NCBI GenBank assembly: GCA_944472135.2
Contig: OX235268.1
Span: 9,120,589 to 9,184,588 of the forward strand
Origin: Trichobilharzia regenti
Taxonomy: Eukaryota > Platyhelminthes > Trematoda > Strigeidida > Schistosomatidae
DNA length: 64,000 nt
Direction of reading: 5' to 3'
Numbering within the stretch: position 1 is the stretch's first letter; every line of letters starts with the position of its first letter. The position numbers were made by a program, and so were the translations under genes. The notes below the pieces were generated by a model that did no database searches, had not been told where the DNA came from, and saw only the letters and a list, made by a program, of their open reading frames with translations. This document shows, piece by piece, positions 1 to 8,585 of the stretch.

Positions 1-165
1 AACGGTCTACAAGTTTGACTTGTAACCAGAAAGTCCTCGGTTCGACCTCCTCCCCTGTGGTCCCCTGAGTCCCAAACTCGGCCGACGAAACAGCTGTCCA
101 CTACTCTGCTTATCTGGTTTTCAATGGCTTCCTCACTAACTGATACCAATCCATCATCAAACCTT
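1..165 (+). repeat. SINE-A copy (tRNA head plus decayed hammerhead), cut by window start
   Basis: The left edge begins inside a tRNA-like head with a B-box-like stretch near 49-60. It is followed by the SINE-A body: a hammerhead-derived segment at about 62-104 and the conserved tail (GGTTTTCAATGG, then a decayed copy of the usual tail). The ribozyme has lost three core bases (CTGA runs straight into GTCC) but keeps GAAA and the self-complementary helix III CAGCTG. It is an old, non-functional copy, recognised by comparison with the copies near 1.2, 16 and 59 kb. Confidence 0.7.
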
Positions 166-854
166 AGAACAAATCAAATGCCTACAGACCAACTATAAAA
201 AAAAAATTTAAAAAATAGTTGCACTGTAACCAGTTATCGATCACAAAAGTGACATCATCGAAAATTGTACTGTGATGTTCTTTATTCTTTGGAGATAATC
301 GAAAGTACCAGTCGTTTATTTTGCTATTGATGAATGAACTAACTTTTCAAATCTTAATTATTATTGATAATTAATTAATTATTTATTTATTTAATTGATT
401 TATTTAGAATTCCTACTGTTAATTTAATCAATATTTAAAATATTTCAAGATGGCATAATCTAATTGCAACGCAACCAGAGATATGAAAACCGATTTCAGG
501 TCAAATTACTTAAGAAGATCTGATACGCACACATATGGATGGATATCTCAGTAATATTAGTATGAATACTACTACTACTACTACTAATAATAATAATAAT
601 GAAGAAATAATTGTATAGTGTAATAGTGTAAACAAAATACGAACAAAAGAGTGTGGCCGATGCCTAGTAACTGACTGGGTGTGTGTACTGAACCTTGAAC
701 AATGTTGAAATGTATAGTCTTTTGTTTAAATTATGCCTTCTTCGATTTATCCTTCAGATTTTAAATTCAAATATTTTCAGGTCATATTGACCAGCACACA
801 CTTACACAAACACACACACACACAAAGACACAAGCAAAGATGCAATCACTGGTT
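166..854. other. AT-rich spacer with microsatellite; no gene seen
   Basis: No coding potential or known repeat is recognised. Positions 340-420 are nearly pure A/T. A compound trinucleotide microsatellite, ACT units followed by AAT units, lies at about 566-600, and a CA-rich tract lies at about 799-830. Such AAT tracts often mark RTE 3' ends in this window, but no adjoining RTE sequence is visible here. Confidence 0.6.
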
Positions 855-1010
855 ACTTCATTATGGATAGGATTTTATTTTGATAAATCATACAGTGATG
901 TTATACAGTAATATTAACTGATGACAACTTTACGAGCACAAACTATTGCCGCTCATAATCATAATAAGTCACTCACTCACACAACTTTTTCCTTCATGTA
1001 TATACATGAG
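855..1010 (-). repeat. PLE-D 3' tail, antisense (left part)
   Basis: Read on the minus strand this matches the 3' untranslated tail of the PLE-D family, best seen at 58490-58624: the GTGCTC segment, GTCATCAG, the ACTG-TATAACA stretch and GACTTTATCAAAA-like end. The element continues at 1347-1775. The two parts were separated by the SINE-A pair at 1011-1338, with TACATGAG present on both sides (1003-1010 and 1339-1346). Confidence 0.75.
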
Positions 1011-1338
1011 TAAATTGTATTGGTTTTACAGGGATTTTGTTTGATTGCATGCAGGATTTCCCCATGGAAAACCAGCTGGGAGTACTAGACAGCTGTTTCG
1101 TCAGCCTAGTTTGGGACTGTTCAACAGTACGTTATAGGTTAGACTTTAGAAGGACCATTGGATCGGGTCCCAATGGCTCAATGGTCCACGAGCTCGCCTT
1201 GTAATCGGATGGTCCTGGGTTCGAACCCCGTTGGGTGCCTACTTCTGATGAGTCCCAAACTAGCACGAAACCGCGGTCCAGTACTCCCTGCAGGTTTTCC
1301 AGTGGTTCTCGAACTGATGTCAGCTCATGGTGAAATCC
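1011..1338. mobile_element. SINE-A inverted pair inserted as one unit
   Basis: The left part (about 1017-1135) is an antisense SINE-A 3' half: tail, then HHR segment. The right part (about 1145-1338) is a sense copy with tRNA head, HHR and tail. The head has A-box TGGCTCAATGG at 1174-1184 and a B-box GGTTCGAACCC-like stretch near 1219-1229, the RNA polymerase III internal promoter pattern. Both parts lie between a single pair of 8-bp repeats TACATGAG, so the opposed pair looks like one insertion into the PLE-D tail. The antisense HHR has a damaged core (TTGAACA instead of CTGANGA). Which reverse transcriptase mobilised it cannot be told. Confidence 0.7.
1240..1284 (+). ncRNA. Hammerhead ribozyme motif in SINE-A, core complete
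   Basis: The invariant core is present: CTGATGA at 1245-1251, GAAA at 1267-1270 and the cleavage triplet GTC at 1276-1278. Helix III is the self-complementary ACCGCGGT with no loop, as in the known schistosome Sm-alpha ribozyme. Helix II (GTCC against GCAC) and helix I (TACTT against CAGTA) each carry one mismatch, so activity may be reduced. Cleavage is predicted after 1278. This is a fold drawn by eye. Confidence 0.6.
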
Positions 1339-1346
1339 TACATGAG

Positions 1347-1775
1347 TTAAAATTAATCATTAGACATTTGAATGAAATCAATATAAGATTAAGTACATTC
1401 AGAAATAAAAGTATGAGTGTTATTGATCAATTACAATCGGATGGGAAATAAGACGAGTGTTTTCACAGTCATAATAAATAAGTAACTTGTTAGAATGTTG
1501 TGTGATGTACGTCAATTGCAATAGAATTTTGAGATAATTTATTATTCTCCTCTGATCTGACTGACTGACTGACTAGTAGTAATAATATCTTCCATGCATA
1601 TCTCTTGTATTCGCATTGAGTCATTTCTGTTGCATGTGTTGTGTTGGCTGTAGACTAGATGAACCAGGCAGGATTCAGTAATCAATCTCACTTGCTCTCC
1701 ACCTACCTGCCTATATTACTTCTTAGAATCTTGACCCTCTCCCACCCAGTCTATTGTGTGATTGTGTGTAAATGT
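1347..1775 (-). pseudogene. PLE-D C-terminal remnant and 3' UTR, antisense (right part)
   Basis: The minus strand from 1775 downward repeats the end of the PLE-D reading frame (fragments around HTQSHN, HNTCNR-like and RIQEI) and its 3' UTR, as in 41620-42060 and 17200-17600. Stops and shifts break the frame. The tract of GACT units at about 1558-1574 also occurs near 41819-41838 in another PLE-D copy, so it belongs to the element. It is continuous with 855-1010 once the SINE-A pair is removed. Confidence 0.7.
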
Positions 1776-2246
1776 ATGTAGTGTATTATGGTGCTCAGCT
1801 TTTTTCTAAATTACTTGTCTTCTCAGGGTTACTGCTGTATATCTGCATGTGCGCGTGTGTGTGTACTGTGTGTGAATGGAAATACTTGCCTGTGTATTTG
1901 CCTGTGTGTGAGTTATAACTGTCTCGGTCACATGACACAATAATCAGGAGTTGCCGATTTGGTGGTTTCTAATGTAACGCATACACAGGTCATATTTATG
2001 ATCATACAGGAACCTTATCAGTATCAGAGAGAAGGAGGAAATAATGAAAATTATTTCGTTTAGAGCAAATGTGAAAAGTGTGCACAGGTACTTGTTGATA
2101 AAATTATCTTAATAATTAAATAATATTTCATAAAGTCACATATGTTATGGAGTCGTTTCGAGATGTAAAGCAAAGACCGGCTAATGTTTCCTAGTATGGA
2201 ACTCAATAGTCGAGTCTCCGATGATTCCTGGTTGGTGAGTAATAAT
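1776..2246. other. Unassigned spacer
   Basis: Unique-looking AT-rich sequence. A GT-rich purine-pyrimidine stretch lies around 1850-1890. I see no conserved reading frame, tRNA box pair or shared repeat here. Confidence 0.5.
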
Positions 2247-2345
2247 AATGTGCTTTATTATTCTAAAACAGTACTTGTGATACAGAATGGAATTCTCAGC
2301 ATTTCACTACAGTATTCCATCCAGTTAGTACATTATCAATGAAAT
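2247..2345 (+). repeat. Short repeat C (SINE-B tail relative)
   Basis: Contains the block CTTTATTATTC, CAGTACTTGTGATACAG, then AATGGAATTCTCAGCA, shared with 49430-49520, 19590-19690, the antisense copy at 21570-21655 and the degenerate copies at 49610 and 52110. The same block, diverged, forms the reverse complement of the SINE-B 3' region, so repeat C is probably a relative of SINE-B without a recognisable tRNA head. Confidence 0.55.
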
Positions 2346-2869
2346 AAAATTCTGCATAGATTATGGGTAGTCTCAGTTCATTATGACAACAACATATTAG
2401 CATATCGGTCGGTAGCAAAGCCAAAATCTGAACAGAATATTTGAAGGTGTTGGAAAAGTAGATACTGCTAGCATATTTACTAACGTAAGTGGTAACAAAA
2501 TGGCCGAGATATACAGAGTGTGAAAGAACAAAGAAGAAGGTTTTAAAATAGAGTTTGTAAGGAAGAAAGAAACAAAACAGCACATAACAGAGTAAAAAAG
2601 AGAGAGAAAAGGAAAAGAGAGAAAGAAAACGTCGTACCTATAAAAGATATGAATTGGAAAGACGAGATCCAATTGTTCTACTGACTATTTAATAAGTTAT
2701 AAGTTTCACGCCTAATGCTTTCTTCTTTATCGCACAGAACACGAGCTAAGTAGGGTGGGTATAGTTGAGTTTTTGTACTTGCTAGTGCAAGTATGTATGT
2801 ATGTTCATCGTAGACAGTAGTGAGTCATTGAAACTATTCAGATTGTTTCAAAAGAAAAGAGATGATGTA
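2346..2869. other. Purine-rich spacer; no gene
   Basis: Positions about 2510-2640 are strongly purine-rich (runs of GAA and AGAGA). Long antisense frames here arise from this composition and have no motif. GTAT repeats occur near 2790. No element recognised. Confidence 0.5.
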
Positions 2870-2955
2870 TTACTTATTATTGCTATTGTCCCTTTGGGTC
2901 CAGAATGGAATATAGGCCTTCAACATCACGTCTCCACTTTGTTCTATTCTCCACG
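2870..2955 (-). pseudogene. RTE 3' end fragment
   Basis: Antisense copy of the end of the RTE reading frame: the plus strand shows CCCTTTGGGTCCAGAATGG and ATAGGCCTTCAACATCAC, the reverse complement of the conserved terminal coding block (EALCS-RN) seen at 8603-8660 and at 47190-47230. The same RTE copy appears to continue at 3380-3743 and 4460-4630, with later insertions between. Confidence 0.7.
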
Positions 2956-3300
2956 CTCAGTGGTAACGTCTCTGACTGCTGCTATCACTGGGTGACGTGG
3001 GTTCGAAGCTCAGAAGGGACATGAGTTCCTTCAAGGTCGCAGATACAGCTTGCTCATTGGTGAGTGCCAACTAGCATGAAACCGAGGTAGAGCAAGGCTC
3101 CCATTGGCCGACTGCCTCCAACCATCTAATACGGTCTTTTTTATCTAGATATCTCCACGATTCGATTGCATGGAGGATTTCATCATGAGCTGACAACAAT
3201 TAGAGAACCACTGGAAAACCAGGGAGTACTGGACAGCTGTTTCGTCTTGCTTGGTTTAGAACTCTCCAGTAGTACGCATCCACTGGGTTTCGATTGACCA
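2956..3300. repeat. tRNA-like SINE fragment plus antisense SINE-A
   Basis: The first part (about 2956-3130) has a B-box-like GGGTTCGAAGC near 2999-3009 and belongs to a SINE-like family not otherwise seen here. The second part (about 3165-3290, antisense) is SINE-A tail plus HHR segment. Its HHR keeps GAAA and CAGCTG, but the core reads CTGGAGA (A6 lost), so it should not cleave. Together they interrupt the RTE fragment. Confidence 0.55.
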
Positions 3301-3379
3301 TAGTCTCTTATCTACTGCTCTCACGATAGCCTTCATATATTACACTTAACCACAATCCTAGTTTGTCGTTGCTTAATAT

Positions 3380-3743
3380 ATTCCAGTTCCACTCGACCGA
3401 TGGCTTAGTGTGTGATGTTATTCGACGGCCCCCATCAGAGTTAGCCAAATCTACCCTCATTTTCTTTGGAGTACATCTTGAACTTTGTTAGTTAATTTCT
3501 AGAGTTTCTTGTTGCTAATTCTTTCTGGTTCGCCAGTTGATCTTCAGTACAGAGTCAGCGAAGAAGGCGGCTATTAGTGTATGTCTGTAAGGGCCGGTTA
3601 GAAATGGTTTTCTTGACGCGCCAGTCACACTTCTCACTCATATAGAAGAACTAACCGACTTCACAAAACTGTGTTGAAAATCCGAATTTTGAGTACAAAA
3701 AATTTTCAGACTAATTTCATAACAGGTGAAGGCAGCATTTCCC
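3380..3743 (-). pseudogene. RTE C-terminal fragment, antisense
   Basis: The antisense strand matches the RTE region after the reverse transcriptase, around NKIRIFN, the LYGSETW block and the ILKIRWPE block; the plus strand shows TTGATCTTCAGTA and CCGAATTTTGAGT. Frame and residues are badly eroded. It ends near 3743, where PLE-A begins, and resumes at about 4460. Confidence 0.65.
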
Positions 3744-4480
3744 GCTGCCGAATTATGCTGTGTCTTCAAAACCACTTCTCTTTTGTGTTCAGGAGTAAAT
3801 GACAAACTGCCTAATTTCGCGTCTTCCATGTGTATCTACCAATTTAACTGCTCTTGTGCAGTGAGTCAGTTAGCTGCATAGGCTGTACAGTTAGGCGTGT
3901 TTCTCGACGGATTTCTGAACATCATCCTGTGTGGTTAAGCGAAGGACAAAACAAAATCGATTCGGAGCGCTATTCTGTCTCATCTTGTGGATACAAAACA
4001 CAAGATTGATGTTAACAAGACGGCTTTCAGGGTCATTTACCGCATACCTACGAATCTCAGTTTTGCCTTAAGAGTTCGACTATTAAATATTGCTGAGGCT
4101 GGCTGTTGGGATCGATATTAACAAGACTAATTTGTGCATCCGAAAGAAGTTAGTTCAGATATTATCCTTGCGCTCTTGGCCATCCAGGTTTGAATGATCC
4201 TGAATTTTTGTGGAATTTTCCTAATTTTAGTTGATATTCTATTCTCTACTATGTCTTTATTATTAGTATAATTTAAGTATCTTTAATGAACTGTAATTCC
4301 ATCTTGATCCTACTTAACAAATCGATATTATTTAAAAAACACTAATATTGTTATTGACTACTAATCTAGAATATTCTTAGTGTATAAACATGCATATATA
4401 TAATTGTAGAGCCAGAAGAGGAGGAATTTATCGAAAAGTATATTCTTTGCTCAATCAGTTTTTGTTTTATACATTCTGGT
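3740..4480 (+). pseudogene. PLE-A copy 1: GIY-YIG end and 3' UTR
   Basis: Matches 22420-23150 almost base for base over long stretches: a run encoding SMCIYQFNCSC, an RTVRR-like nuclease segment, the SERYSVSSCGY stretch and the common 3' UTR with TATTATT and AACTGTAATTCCATCTTG. Frameshifts and stops break the nuclease. The conserved YIG is altered by a small insertion (GCATAGGC). It is 5'-truncated and sits inside the antisense RTE copy (3380-3743 and 4460-4630), so it arrived after that RTE. Confidence 0.75.
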
Positions 4481-4630
4481 TTTCATATCCTCATATATGG
4501 AGTCAGCTGTAGTTGAGGTGATGCTTCCTATGTACGTGAAGGAAGTGACCTCTTTTTGAATTTCTCCTGTTGATGGTGACTGGTGTTTTTTGTTTCTGTT
4601 TGTAGGTTATCCTCGCCTGGTCAACTAGCT
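4460..4630 (-). pseudogene. RTE fragment, antisense (resumes after PLE-A)
   Basis: The reverse complement encodes pieces like PVTINRR and a TSFTY-GSI-like block followed by EDMKTR, the segment between reverse transcriptase and C-terminal region in the intact RTE (about 46600-46710). With 3380-3743 it brackets PLE-A. Confidence 0.6.
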
Positions 4631-5100
4631 TGTTAGTTTCTTAGCCTGCCTCAAGCCTGAGTAAAGAGGGAGGGTCGGAAAACCAATCAAAACTGCTATA
4701 GAATCTTCGATGCACAAGAAGAATATTAAAAGAGATGATGTACAAGTGGTTCGACGAAAACTTAATAGAGCTATAAGAATGACTTCTTATGCTGCAAATC
4801 TTGTATTCCTTAAAACTACCAAGTAGGTGGTTCGACATTCTGGGAAAGACACTTCAAACTGAGTATGACAGTCTGTGTACCTTTGTGGAATTAAATATAT
4901 GCGTCATATAAATTTGAAATTGTCAACTCGCATGATGGAACATTTGATCAAGTGGTTTAGAAAAATGAAGTCAAGATAGCGAAAAGTTCGATCACAAAAC
5001 ATCTTTCAAACTACAGACATGATACTGACTCTGGTAGGTCACTCACTGCTGTTGTCAGCACCTCGAGAAACAGAAAGATGCTTGCGCAGATATTCATACC
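4631..5100. other. Unassigned spacer
   Basis: No coding motif, tRNA box pair or shared repeat was recognised here. The next element, a PLE, becomes recognisable from about 5120. Confidence 0.4.
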
Positions 5101-5119
5101 TCATCTTGACGAGACTTGA

Positions 5120-6248
5120 ATGAATCCAGAAATAGACAGAACTATCTATTGCTGTAGGTACGTTGATGACACATTTATCGTTTGCAATAATATGGACCAC
5201 AGATCTACACGATGCTTGAAAAACTCAGTGTGGCTCAATGTCCAGATTACATTTACAATGGATCATAGACGTGACAGTCAATTCCACTTCCTAGAATTTA
5301 ACACAAAAAGAAGAAACCATTGGACGATTGAAAAATCCATCTATAGGAAAGAAACTTTGACTGGCTAATACGTGAATTATCACAGCTTTTACCCGATCGG
5401 CTACAAACGAAGCCTGGCTTTTTTTTACCAGAGTTGGGGTGTTTTGTTTAGAAGATGAGATTGAAGAAGAAGAAGAAGAAGAACAATTCACAGTTATTAA
5501 AGAAAGAACCTTATCGAGAATGGATATTTCCGAAAGTTCATATTGAAATGAATGGAAGTGAAAAATCACCTAGACCAAAACTCGAAATAGCTGAAAAAAG
5601 CCAGTTTTTTGTCTGTCTAATGAACAAAGGTGAATAAGTATCCCCAAGAACCAAAAAACAGATTGAAGGGTTCACTGAAAAAAAACATTCCGCTTCCCCA
5701 GAGTCATTCGCCTTTACAACACAGTATACTCGTTAACTCATCCAAAAGTAGATAAGCATCCTGCTCCGCATATCAACTCCAACTGCATTTACCAGTTCAC
5801 CTGCACTTTAATCACCAAGTACATAGGAAGAAGTGAAAGGAGAGTGTTTACTAGATTTTCTGAGCATATCGCTCAAAATCCCGATATGAAGAGAGGTAAA
5901 GTGCACTGAAGTGCAATTGCCAGGCACCTTATTGACCCGGGACATACAGTGGAAATTAGTCAGGCCTTAAACTAAATCAATATACAAAGAAAACTATGGC
6001 TATTTCGGTTCACAGAAGCCAATGCCATCAAAAGACTTCGATCTAACCTGTGAATACAGAAAGAGGTTGTGACTAATCTCTCACTAACCTGGAAACCGTA
6101 ACTATTTTGTTCGTGTTTTTTTGTGTTTTGTTCTGCTGTGTAACATTCCACAGGATCTCGATTTTGATTTTCACCCAATTAATTGAACTCACTGTTAAGT
6201 TTTCAAATCTACTAAATTATTCGATCTATCTCATAAATTTATTATATT
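5120..6248 (+). pseudogene. Degenerate Penelope-like element (RT end and GIY-YIG)
   Basis: Positions 5120-5368 encode the end of a PLE reverse transcriptase with the catalytic RYVDDTFIVC motif, followed by an eroded FLEF block (FLDVL in intact copies). After a broken linker, 5750-5990 encodes CIYQFTC, then KYIGRSERRVFTRFSEH, which is the GIY-YIG nuclease core (YIG at about 5820), and the DPGHTVEI block. Stops and shifts separate the parts. The closest relative in the window is the open PLE at 61844-64000 (same CRYVDDTFIVCN string). The element probably continued into the AT-rich 3' flank, where the RTE copy at 6263 landed. Confidence 0.75.
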
Positions 6249-6262
6249 ATTCACTCCCACCC

Positions 6263-6866
6263 GGAACGGACGAGGATGTCAAATCGAGAATCGGGAAGGC
6301 GAGAAACACACACATTCATCAACCTGAAACCAATCTGAAAATTTTCGTCACTCAGCCAGCATCAACAACAAAATTCACTCGGATTTTCAATACAAACAAC
6401 GTCAAGTCAGTCACTTCTTCTATACGGATCAGAAACTTAGCGGGCGGGTCACAAAGAATATTTCCTACAGCCAGTTGCACACCTTTATCAACCAGCAACT
6501 GTCTTCCCTGGCTCTATGCTGAAGATCAGATGGCCGGGCGGGAAAGAATCGCCAACAAGAAACTATGGAAGAAACGAAAACAAGAACCAATCGCCAGCCA
6601 GGAGAAAGTGGAGATGGATTGGACACTCGCTGAGGAGACCGCTGGGAGACATCGCGCGTCAGGCCATCACTCGAGTGGAACCCGAAAGGAAAACGGCAAG
6701 TGGGACGTCAGTGTTAAGGGTGACATGGGGGAGATCGTGTGGAGAGGAGTTGGAACAGTATGGACTAACATGGATGCAGGTGAAGAGTACAGCAGAAGGA
6801 AGACAGAAGCGAGTGGAGACGTTCAGTTGAAGCCCTATGTTCCACTAGGAACCCAACGGAACAATA
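6263..6866 (+). mobile_element. 5'-truncated RTE copy with 14-bp target duplication
   Basis: Encodes the last fifth of the RTE protein: DEDVKSRIGKARNT, the LKIRWPG-like block, KWRWIGHSLRRPLGDIARQA, then the terminal CSTRN-like end, spread over two frames. It ends in ACAATA. The repeats ATTCACTCCCACCC at 6249-6262 and 6867-6880 are identical and flank it, as expected for target-primed reverse transcription. A 259-residue open frame crosses it, but this is a chimera of flank and fragment, not a gene. Confidence 0.8.
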
Positions 6867-6880
6867 ATTCACTCCCACCC

Positions 6881-8198
6881 TCCTGAACTCTCCACCATAT
6901 ATGTATTAATTCACTCTATTGTTCTATCGAGTATTTTGTCTTCAGTCCATCCTTGTTTCCAAGCTAAATATCAAATTTAACCCCCACGCCCTCCATTGTC
7001 TTGCCTAATTGTACGGTAAATAGTTAGTCTTGTAACACTGAATAAATCATTTACTTAAATTATTTTTGGAATTATGTTGCGCTGTTACTTTCTGTCTATT
7101 ATTCGAAGTCACTGTGAAAAAAACCGGTATTCAGACACCATTTTTTATTTTATAATTGATTTTGTTTGTTTAAGATGTACGCAGTTGGACAGAAGGAATC
7201 CACGAAATAAAAGGAGATTGTATTACCCTGCAAATTTGTGTTCGTTCTTTCTTTGTTAAAATTAAGTAATAAAGGGAACCGATTTTATGAAAGATGCTTG
7301 CATTTGAGGGAAGCTTGTGAAAATTAGAGTTTATATAAACCAGGTCTCTGTGTACAAATAGAAAATGGTGGTCACTGCAAATCTAACATGGTAATATTTT
7401 GGTGGTGTGATACAGACAATGTGTTCCAATGGAACATTATTCTCACATATTCTCACATTTCAATAATGCATTGGCAATAGAATACTATGTATATTTGAAC
7501 ATTCCACTTTATGTCGTTCAATGTAAACTGAAATCACACGAAGGCTCAGTAATCGGTTAACCAATATAAACTGTATATACATAAATAACGGTTCGATTAA
7601 GGAAAAATATGCATTGGCTTCCGTGTCTTGCCTTCTGTTGTTGCAATACATCTTACTTATTAACTGTTATTATCTATATTATTATATTCTACCTTTTATT
7701 ATTACTATTTATGATTCATTTAAAACTATCTTTTATCATTACTATTATCTTAATTCGTTTAAACAATATTATTATTGATTGTTACTATTATTGTCAGTAC
7801 TATTATTACTGTCAGTATTATTTAGTTCACAATTCCTGCTAAGTTAAACTTTAAGCACTACTAATTACCAATGGAGTGTGACCTCACCAGTGACCTTGAA
7901 ACCCCCAGTCAGCAAGTTAGTGAAACCTGACAAATAATGTTACCACCATCAATCAAAAATATGCTCATCGAAGTGTTATGCTATGAAATGGGATATCTGG
8001 CATGTTTCAGCTTGGGTGTTTGGGAAAGATTAAGTTACGGTTTAAGCCAAGGACAAGTTAGGGTTAGTTCAACCTAATGAAGCCGACATTATGGTTGATT
8101 AGAGTTAGATTGCAGTTTGTTTAGGGATATTGTTAGGGTTAGAGAGAGACCTAAATAATTAATTGCATGCATAGAATGTGGTTAAATTACTCTGTTGA
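6881..8198. other. AT-rich spacer, probably partly old PLE 3' flank
   Basis: No protein motif is recognised. 7660-7830 is a run of ATT/ATC-rich sequence producing hydrophobic spurious frames. At 8048 and 8132 there are two isolated GTTAGGGTTAG words, telomere-like but single. Positions 6881-7070 end in AATAAATCATTTACTT, which could be an old polyadenylation region. Confidence 0.5.
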
Positions 8199-8337
8199 TA
8201 TAAGAATAGAACTTGTGCACTGTGATGGCAGAGTATAATTCCAATGTGTGGATAAAATTTATTTTGATAAAATCTCACGGCGTGTTATACAGTAATATTT
8301 ACTGATGACCACGTTTTGAGCACAATTAACTGCTCAG
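8199..8337 (-). repeat. PLE-D 3' tail fragment, antisense
   Basis: The reverse complement matches the extreme PLE-D end (compare 58530-58660): the GTGCTC segment, GTCATCAGTAAA, TAACACG, the GATTTTATCAAAA region, CCACA-CATTGGAATTATAC, then CACAGTGCACAAGTTC. No coding sequence. Confidence 0.65.
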
Positions 8338-8585
8338 TAAATATTACTGTATAATTATATCCGGTGAGGGAATTACATCAAAGGTGTGAAAACATGAAAT
8401 GATAATAATAATAATAACAGTATGAAATGCAATGAAAATATTTGTGATTATAATCATAGTTAAATGTCACTTAGCAAAACAATTAATGTCATATATGGAA
8501 TATTTCATAAGGTGTATAGATGTTGGAAAGTGGCACATAACTATACGATTAGTAGGCTAATATAAAATGTTACAAGACATGCTGT
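8338..8585. other. Unassigned spacer
   Basis: AT-rich, with an AAT tract near 8402-8416 and the TATTATTATT tract at 8590-8607 that marks the RTE 3' end. Nothing else recognised. Confidence 0.4.

Noticed and set aside
1150..1232. Possible genuine tRNA gene
   Set aside because: A- and B-boxes are present, but no cloverleaf with proper acceptor stem can be drawn, and the same head recurs in other SINE-A copies.
2296..2672. Two overlapping antisense frames of 91-95 codons, hydrophobic
   Set aside because: They arise from a purine-rich tract on the plus strand and from repeat C; no domain or conserved residue pattern.
8043..8145. TTAGGGTTAG words that look telomeric
   Set aside because: Only two isolated occurrences about 80 bp apart with no array; chance or an old remnant is as likely.
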